From Camellia lanceoleosa (taxonomy: Eukaryota > Streptophyta > Magnoliopsida > Ericales > Theaceae): a stretch of DNA of 64,000 nucleotides. The stretch is from assembly GCA_025200525.1 (NCBI GenBank), contig CM045761.1:45826190-45890189 (forward strand), written 5' to 3'. The stretch's first letter is position 1, and every line of letters starts with the position of its first letter. Shown one piece after another: positions 57,123 to 64,000 of this stretch. The position numbers and the translations under genes were made by a program. The notes below the pieces were generated by a model that did not search any database, had not been told where the DNA came from, and saw only the letters and a list, made by a program, of their open reading frames with translations.

Positions 57123-59467
57123 TGTAACAACCCCATCTTGCTTAGAAAAATTCTTGAATTACCCTCGATTCTTGCTAAATGAATTGCTTATGATTGATAA
57201 TTGAACTAAGCGGAAATCTTGAGCGAATTTGATTGAAAATTGGAACTGGATTGACTAAGCATATCTATTGTATTGCATGTTTATCTGTTCGATTATTTGA
57301 TTATCTGTTGGTATGTTTATGTTCAAGTTGCAAATTGAAGGCCTTATCGGCGGCCGAACTGAAAATTGTTTAGTATTTCATGATCAGTGGAATTTTTGTG
57401 ATTTAGTGGTATATTTATCTAAAATGTGATTAGGTATGATTAAACTAGATTAATTTAAGCCAATTAAAGAGTCTGTCGTAATTATACTTTTGCCATTGTT
57501 ATTGGGCCTTTGTTTATTCTCATTATTGAGCCTTGCCTACACTTAGATGAACATTTCAGCAGCTCTATTCCCTTGTTCCACCGAATTTAGAGAGAGAGAG
57601 AGAGGGAGAGAGTGCATTCATCTTTTGATTTGCTTGGAAATTGAAGAAATTGTTAGAGAATTGTCAAATTGGACTCTTAAACCTTGAATACAAGACTAAG
57701 GTAGGACATTCATCTTCTTGTTGTTGTCATAGGGCTAATTCTTGCATGATTCATGCTTCATTTTAGAATTAAGTCATGTTGTAGCTCATACATGGTGAAT
57801 TATACTAGAAATCGTGCATGCATGTTTGAATTGATGAATTTTGAGTTGAGTTAATGACAAATTGTACATGCATGCTCATGTCTGAGCTTAAGTCCATGAT
57901 TTCAACTTGTTTTTGGTATAAATGGCTCATTAGAACATCAAATTGGAGCTTTGAAATGGCTTAATTTCATGCATGTTTGCATGTTCTTCATATTCTTGAA
58001 AATGGGTTTGAATATGGTTTTAATTGACTCACTTTTGGGGCTTGAATTCATAAATTGAGCTTTGAAACTTGTTATACATTGAATTTAGATATGTTTTCCA
58101 GAATTTGGGCCCAAGAGGTCGAGTTTAGAGTGGTAGAATGCTTGGTTTGAGCTTGGGAGGCAAATCTGGGAATTCCAGATTTGGCTTTCTCGCTCGAGCA
58201 CCTTTGTCCAGGGCTCCGCTCGAGCGAGCATCGAGCGACCATCGCGCGTAAAATCACAACATCCAGTATTTTTACTGTTTCGATAGACCGCTCGAGCGAA
58301 GGATTTCTCGCTCGAGCGAAGCCTTTGATTTTGGAAGCTCGCTCGAGCGAAGGAAGTCTCGCTCGGGCGAGACTCCTATTTTCAGCAAATTTTGCAAAAT
58401 ATTTTCTAAGTGTATTTTTGCATCCTCATCCCATTCTAGGCATTCTTAGGCCTAGTTTAAGGCATCTTAATGAGGATATAGATGTAGAACACACCACGGC
58501 AAATTAGGGATTAAGTTATGATATTTCCCAACTGTGTAGCTTAGTGTGTGTTCAACCTGTGAACTGTGTAGGGTTGGCGACTGGGGAGACACGCTCTAGC
58601 ATACCGTAGCCCAAACTCTGTGAGTAACAATTGTGTAAAGATATGTTCAACTGAGAATGTTCTCTGACTGTTTAACGGAACTGTTTTTTGAAGTAATTAT
58701 TGTTAATTGATTGAATGTATGTCCTATATTCTGAAATGTATTGTGGCATCCTTAGCGACTATTGTATATTGTTATTGCTACTGTTACAGAGATCTCTGTC
58801 GGTTCCCTCGTGGAACCACTCATTCTTGATTGATGGCCATCATTCTTGTTAGGTCTTTAAGATCTCATTTCTCGCTATGCTAATGGATGTACCACATATG
58901 GTGAATAAGCATTACGATGAAAGACTAAAATCTTTGTTTAATGAACTGTTTTCATTACAGTAAGGACATTTCGTTCTTAACTTCTTCTCGCATTATGTTA
59001 TTCATCGGGCTTTAGCTCACTTTTTATATATATATGTAGGTGCTTAGCCACGGATCGGAGCTAGGGCGTGGGTTAGACTCCGCTTTGTCAAGCCCGGCCT
59101 TTGTGCCACACTGCGAGGTTCCGAGTTGCGATGCTATGGGTTTGGGGTGTATTGTTTTTCCCGTCTGTCTCCATCTTTGTTTTGGATTCTTGTATAGTAT
59201 CGACTACTAAGCATCTTGCTATCAAGGGATTAGGTCCTGTCTTGTGTATCAGTAAATTTTGTATAGATCGTCTTTTCTACATGTGTGAATGCATGAAAAT
59301 TTTTTTGGCATCTGATATCCATGACTCAATGGACATTATTTATTTCTTGTATTGGCTTCCGCGAATACGAACTCTGTTTTCTTGTACTCTTTGTTAGCGG
59401 GCCTTGTAATCTCGGATTCTTGGTAGTTCTGATGCTAAACCCATAGGGCCGGGTTTGGGTCGTGACA
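57123..59467 (+). repeat. 3' LTR of gypsy 1 (2345 bp)
   Basis: Begins TGTAACAACCCCATC and ends GTCGTGACA. It contains a GA repeat at about 57591-57606, a cluster of CTCGAGCG palindromic words at 58190-58372, and a (TA)n run at about 59024-59034. Open frames in it (for example 58181-58507 and 59101-59397) are not treated as genes. Confidence 0.9.
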
Positions 59468-59472
59468 GAAAC

Positions 59473-59934
59473 ACTAATAAATATCAAAATGTAATCTTGT
59501 AAACTGTTTAATCTTTCATTTTTTTTTTTATAAATCCAAAGGTCCCATCCAAGTAAAAATTACACAAAATGATGGTCACTTACATGTTTAGATTTAAGTA
59601 AATTATACATTTGGACAATCTGCACTATAGAGGTTTTGGATTTCTCTCCTTTTGAAACAAATTCCACATTTTGAACAAAAACGTAACATTCTAATGTAAC
59701 ACTCCAATAATGTAATACTCCAATCAATGTTTTAAAAACCGGACTGGTGAGTGAACTAAAAAAAAGATTAGGTAGACGGGCCACCGGTTCAATCGTCGGG
59801 TTGAATCGGAATCGAACCGTGACGTCATAAATATATTAAAATTATATTTAAATAAAAATATAAGTAATAAAATTATAAATTAAAAAAAATAATCTTAATA
59901 TTTGTTTTTACTAAAAAACATAAATAGGTGCCAC
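59473..59934. other. Spacer between retroelements
   Basis: No gene. About 59730-59830 (TTTTAAAAACCGGACTGGTG ... GAATCGAACCGTGACGTCAT) is related to the repeat at 25905-26110. Confidence 0.5.
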
Positions 59935-60310
59935 GTGGCTAACTTATGCTGCTGAGATGATCTCGGCTACTTCGAGGTTATCTGCAGAGATGTCAGAATC
60001 CAAGATAAGCAGCTAAACCCAAAATAGAGGAGGATCTCAGTCTGGATAAAGATAAGGCTCAAGAATAGTTTATCTCTATCTAAATGAGGGTCTAGAATGA
60101 GTATTAAGTCTAAGTCCATTGAAGCAAGGCTTCGAAAGAGGTTAGGTCACTGCTAGTTATAAAAGCAAAGCACCCTCGTGGGTCTGAGGTAACTTCTTTC
60201 TTGTGAGTTTAAACATAATTTGCTATTTTTGAGAGATATTGATTACTAACTTGATCGTTAGAATGCTCCCGGGTGGCAAACCACGGCGGTATTCTTCACT
60301 TTTTGTTATA
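59935..60310 (+). repeat. LTR-like fragment
   Basis: Contains a TATA box within GTTATAAAAGCAAAGCACCC (about 60157-60176), followed about 60-130 bp later by GATTACTAACTTGATCGTTA and GCTCCCGGGTGGCAAACCAC. This layout resembles the R/U5 part of plant gypsy LTRs. It does not match the LTR of gypsy 1. It may be the remnant of a 5' LTR of gypsy 2 or of a third element. Confidence 0.4.
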
Positions 60311-60365
60311 GGTTGTTGGGCTTAATCTATTCTGTCAGTACTCTCCAGTTGAGTTCCTCGTTTGG

Positions 60366-60710
60366 TTGTGTGGTCAGAAATTAACACCCATAGTATGTGG
60401 ACATTCAGCTCATATTCTTATTGATTCTATATCAACTCATTCTTTTGTTTCTCCACACTTTACTTCCAAATTGACATCAATATTTAAACCCCTTGGATAT
60501 GCATTATCTGTGTCTTTTCCATCTAGTGGTTCCGTACTTAGTATAGAAGTATATAAATCCTATGTTATATCCCTAAAAGATGAAGCCTTATATGTAGATT
60601 TGATCAGTAGTTTTGATATAATCTTAAGAATAGCTTGGCTTACTGCCAACCATGCCTCTATTGATTGTACAACCAAAAAGGTGTTTCACAGGTTACTCGA
60701 CCAACGCTAG
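60366..60710 (+). pseudogene. Protease of gypsy 2
   Basis: CGHSAHILIDSISTHSFVSP corresponds to the protease active-site segment, but the usual DSG/DSGS motif reads DSIS, so the catalytic Gly is replaced. SSFDIILRIAWLTANHASID parallels the downstream protease region. It is degenerate. Confidence 0.75.
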
Positions 60711-60859
60711 CTTATCTTTGAAGGAACCGGAATTTCTATCCCTTCAAGTTTAATATCCTCCACGATAACCCAATGACTGTTGAGAAAAGGTTATTATGGT
60801 TATATTTGTTATGTGGTCGACACTCAATAAGTAGACCCAATACTCGATTCAATACTTGT

Positions 60860-61740
60860 AGTTCGGGAGTTTCCTGATGCCTTTCCTAAATACTTACCCA
60901 GTACTTTAGTTGACCGAGAAGTCGAGTTCACCATTAAAACTCAGCCCGGTATGCAACCAACATCAAAAACCTCTTATTGCATGTCGATTGTGTAATTGAA
61001 AAGTTAAAAACACAACTCCAGGAATTGCTGGACAAGGGCTTCATATGATTAAGTACCTTTCTATGGGGAGCTTCGGTACTATTCGTAAAGAAAAAAGATG
61101 GTACGATGAGATTATGTATCGATTATCGAGAATTGAACAAGGTTACCATCAAGAATCGGCACCCTTTGTCGCAAATTGATGACTTATTTGATCAACTTCA
61201 AGGCGCTCAAGTATTCTTGAAGATCGACTTGAGGTCTAGCTACCATTAAGTGAAGGTTGAAGGTGGAAGCATTGAGAAGATTGCCTTCAGAACACATTAT
61301 GGACACTACGAGTTCCTTGTCATGCCATTTGGCGTCACCAATGCGTCAGTGGTCTTTATGGACCTTACGAATCGAGTGTTCAAACCTTGCCTCGATGAGT
61401 TCATTACTGTCTTCATTGATGACGTTCTCGTATACTCTAAAACATAGGAGGACCATGAACAACACTTACGATCAGTTGTGTAGACATTACGTGATCACTA
61501 ATTTTATGCCAAGTTGAAGAAATGCAAATTCTGGATCACTAGTGTATACTTTCTCGGCCATGTCATTGATAATAACGGCGCCTTTGTCGATCCACAAAAG
61601 GTTGGAGTTATCACGGATTGGCCACGACCCACTAATGTATCCGAAGTTCAGAGTTTCTTGGGATTAGTAGGATATTATTGACATTTTATTCAAGATTTTT
61701 CAAAAACTGCGTCACCATTGACTCAATTAACCCAGAAGAA
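60860..61740 (+). pseudogene. Reverse transcriptase of gypsy 2
   Basis: Contains [10 protein letters not shown] and [57 protein letters not shown] and an intact catalytic box [10 protein letters not shown] (about 61410-61440). Interruptions include TAA after SSYH (about 61247), TAG after YSKT (61445) and TGA after LVGYY (about 61678), plus shifts before 61070. Confidence 0.85.
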
Positions 61741-62204
61741 CACACAGTTCAAGTGGACTGACGAATGAGAACGTTGCTTCCAGGAGTTGAAAAGTAGACT
61801 TGTGATAGTGCCCATATTGGCACTCCCTACTGGAACGGATGGATTTGTAATCTATAGCGATGCATCCTATAATGGATTGGGTTGTGTACTTATGCAAAAT
61901 AGGAAAGTTATTGCATACACCTCACGTTAACTAAAGACTCATGAGAAGAACTACTCGACTCATAATCTGGAATTGGTTGCGGTGATTTTCGCTCTTAAAA
62001 TTTGGCGCCATAACCTTTTATGGAGTAACATGCGAAATTTACACAAATTACAAGAGTTTTAAATATCTGTTTACACAGAATGAACTAAACATGAGGCAAT
62101 GATGGTAGTTAGAGTTTATGAAAGATTATGACGTGAAGATTCAACACCACCCAGGCAAGGCTAACGAGGTAGTAGATGCACTGAGTCGGAAGACCACCTA
62201 AAGC
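61741..62204 (+). pseudogene. RNase H of gypsy 2
   Basis: IYSDASYNGLGCVLMQNRKV keeps the usual SDAS motif. TAA follows IAYTSR where Gln is typical, then [20 protein letters not shown]. After IWRH a shift and further stops break the frame. A sequence close to DALSRK is visible at about 62176-62193. Confidence 0.8.
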
Positions 62205-63200
62205 TTGGCATACTTCCTTACTGACAAGAAATCACTTATTGGAGACTTAGGAAAACTAGACTTGGAGTTCATTCCACACAGGGTTGATGGATTTGTCACT
62301 AATATAGTGATGGAACCTACAATAATTAATGAAATTAGGGTGTGTCAATGTGAGGACAAGCTTTTAAAGAAAATGTATGATGAGCAAAGAAGTACACCCA
62401 ATTCTGATTTCACCATAGATAGTGGCATACTAAAGTTTCGAAACCAAATTTGTGTACTTGACATTCTAGAAATCAAAAAGAATATATTGATGGAAGCCCA
62501 TAGCTCAAGATTCGTAGCTCATCCTGAAAATAGAAAAATGTACCACGATCTAAAAGAGCATTATTGGTGAATGAGAATGAAGAGAGACATAGCAAACTAT
62601 GTTTCTAAATGTTTCCAATGTCAACGAGTTAAGACAGAGCATCAAAGACCTGCAAGACTGCTACAACCACTCCCTATTCTTGAATGGAAATGGAAACACA
62701 TTACTATGGATTTCGTTATTGGATTACCACAATCAGCCTCAAAGAACGATGCAATATCGGTCATAGTATTAACGAAATCAACACATTTCCTACCCGTCAG
62801 AGTCACGTACTCTCTTAACAAATTTGTCACTTTATATATCACGGAGATCATTCGATCGCATGGTGTCCCGGTATCAATTGTATCAGATCCAGACCCTTGT
62901 TTTGTATCTCAATTCTGGTACAAGTTATAAGCAGCTTTGGGAACAACACTAAAGTTTAACACCGCTTATCATCCGCAAACCGATGGACAATCCGAAAGAA
63001 CGATCCAAACATTAGAGGACATGTTGCGAGTATACGTATTGGATCTTCAAGGTAATTAGGACGAGCATCTGCCATTAGTAGAATTCACTTATAACAATAG
63101 TTACCAAGCAAGCATCGGAATCACACTGTATGAAGCGCTGTATGAGAAGAAATGTCGATCACCTATATGTCGGACAGAGGTAGGAAACCGGAAATTGTTA
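62205..63200 (+). pseudogene. Integrase of gypsy 2
   Basis: The N-terminal zinc-binding part (HSSRFVAHPENRKMYHDLKE ... KCFQCQRVKTEH) is split by TGA at 62568-62570. The catalytic core keeps Asp in TMDFVIGLP, Asp in SIVSDPDPCF and Glu in [17 protein letters not shown] at 62928-62930 and a TAG in the GN-DEHL segment (about 63058) interrupt it. Confidence 0.85.
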
Positions 63201-63379
63201 GGTATAGAAATTGTGCAAATAACTAGTGACAAAATTTAACTCATCCAACAGCGAATTCTCATTACCCAAAACTACCAGAAAAGCTATACGGATACATGGA
63301 GACGGGATTTGGAGTTTTAAGTAGGAGAGCATGTTTTCTTAAAGGTCTCACTAATAAGGGGAGTAATTCAATTTGGAAA

Positions 63380-63760
63380 ACGAGGAAAATTGAATCCACA
63401 TTACACCAAACCATTTGAAATACTGGAAATGGTTGGCCCTATAGCATACAGTCTTGTCCTTTCACCAGAATTGTCCAATCTTCACACTGTATTTCATGTG
63501 TCAATGCTCCGACGATATCTTCAAGACTCAAAACATGTCATTGATTATGAAAACCTAGAAGTTCAAGACAATCTGTCTTATGAAAAGCAACCAGTATAGA
63601 TCCTCGACCGTCGTGATCAGATTCTTCGAAACAAGACTATATTTCTGGTAAAAATCTTATGGTGGAATCATCGTGTTGAGGAATCATCGTGTCGAAGAAG
63701 CTACGTGGGAAACTGAGAATCAAATGTAGGCTCGATATCCACATTTTTTCAAAAACTAAG
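63380..63760 (+). pseudogene. Integrase C-terminal region of gypsy 2
   Basis: NPHYTKPFEILEMVGPIAYS, LHTVFHVSMLRRYLQDSKHV and SYEKQPV are followed by TAG at 63597-63599. The remaining tail (LDRRDQILRNKT, then EEATWETENQ-like sequence and YPHFFKN) resembles the chromodomain-like tail of Tekay/Del elements, with a local duplication around GGAATCATCGTGT (about 63663 and 63680). Confidence 0.75.
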
Positions 63761-63804
63761 GTACGACAAATTTGAAGACAAACTTCTATTTAGAATGAGA
63801 GAAA

Positions 63805-63839
63805 TGTGATATCCTAAATATTTAATTAATACTACAACC

Positions 63840-63897
<58 letters not shown>

Positions 63898-64000
63898 GTA
63901 GTACTAGTAAAATAAAATATTTGATTTTATGATGGTATGTGCTAAAGTGTAATTTAATTTACATTAGGGGTCATTGTGTAGAGAAAAAAAAAAGAAAAAA
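63805..64000 (+). repeat. Start of probable 3' LTR of gypsy 2, with (AAT)n
   Basis: TGTGATATCCTAAATATTTA directly follows the polypurine tract. An (AAT/ATA)n microsatellite of about 55 bp lies at 63841-63896. The LTR is cut by the window edge. Confidence 0.6.

Larger units (their letters stand above)
51962..59467 (+). mobile_element. Ty3/gypsy retrotransposon 1 (Tekay/Del-like), full length, dead
   Basis: The direct duplication GAAAC at 51957-51961 and 59468-59472 brackets an element that begins TGTAACAACCCC and ends GTCGTGACA. Order: 5' LTR, primer-binding site, gag, protease, reverse transcriptase, RNase H, integrase, C-terminal tail, polypurine tract, 3' LTR. Domain order and the C-terminal LVKVDWQNHG ... 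AIWERED tail fit plant chromoviruses of the Tekay/Del type. The coding region has frameshifts and at least nine in-frame stops, so it cannot move on its own. Confidence 0.92.
60340..63804 (+). mobile_element. Ty3/gypsy retrotransposon 2, 5'-truncated, highly mutated
   Basis: Protease, RT, RNase H and integrase regions follow in order. A convincing gag and 5' LTR are absent. It is related to gypsy 1 but clearly diverged from it, and has many more in-frame stops and shifts. It ends at GAATGAGAGAAA (63793-63804), a polypurine tract, followed by TGTGATATCC, the probable start of a 3' LTR that leaves the window. Confidence 0.85.

Noticed and set aside
59101..59397. A 98-codon frame within the 3' LTR
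   Set aside because: It lies inside a non-coding LTR and has no recognisable domain.

Overview
The window is nuclear DNA of a flowering plant, very probably a eudicot. It is strongly AT-rich, host genes are sparse and intron-bearing, and most of the sequence is layered transposable elements: MITEs, hAT, CACTA, Helitron, SINE and Ty3/gypsy. No prokaryotic gene organisation, CRISPR array, rRNA or tRNA gene was seen.

One complete host gene can be built, a CYP82-type cytochrome P450 on the minus strand (24012-34537). It has three exons, giving 173 codons plus one base, then 140 codons, then 212 codons, for 525 aa in total. The first intron is 777 bp and holds a tRNA-derived SINE. The second is 8171 bp and holds two Helitrons, a long foldback element and several MITEs. 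The larger Helitron carries a captured first exon of a plant PMT-type (DUF248) methyltransferase gene.

Left of the gene (about 735-20540) lie three tandem copies (A, B, C) of a block of about 3.2 kb. A fourth, diverged copy (D, 34613-36180) sits directly upstream of the P450 start codon. A further block (E, about 40695-45000, then 45300-45780) matches 20790-22500 and 1-600. The P450 neighbourhood therefore seems to have expanded by segmental duplication. Because the copies share flanks, each acts as an empty-site control for insertions in the others. On this basis an 8149-bp CACTA element in copy C, a second CACTA element (37163-40694) and several MITEs can be delimited to the base, with target-site duplications.

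The right third (about 45.8-64 kb) is intergenic repeat. It contains a hAT element with a perfect 8-bp duplication (49031-50013), a near-palindromic MITE with a 9-bp duplication (51418-51679), and a full-length but dead Ty3/gypsy retrotransposon (51962-59467, duplication GAAAC) whose 5' LTR is about 1.9 kb shorter than its 3' LTR. After that come an LTR-like fragment and a second, heavily mutated gypsy internal region that runs off the right edge. Stops in both gypsy elements mostly look like C-to-T or G-to-A changes.
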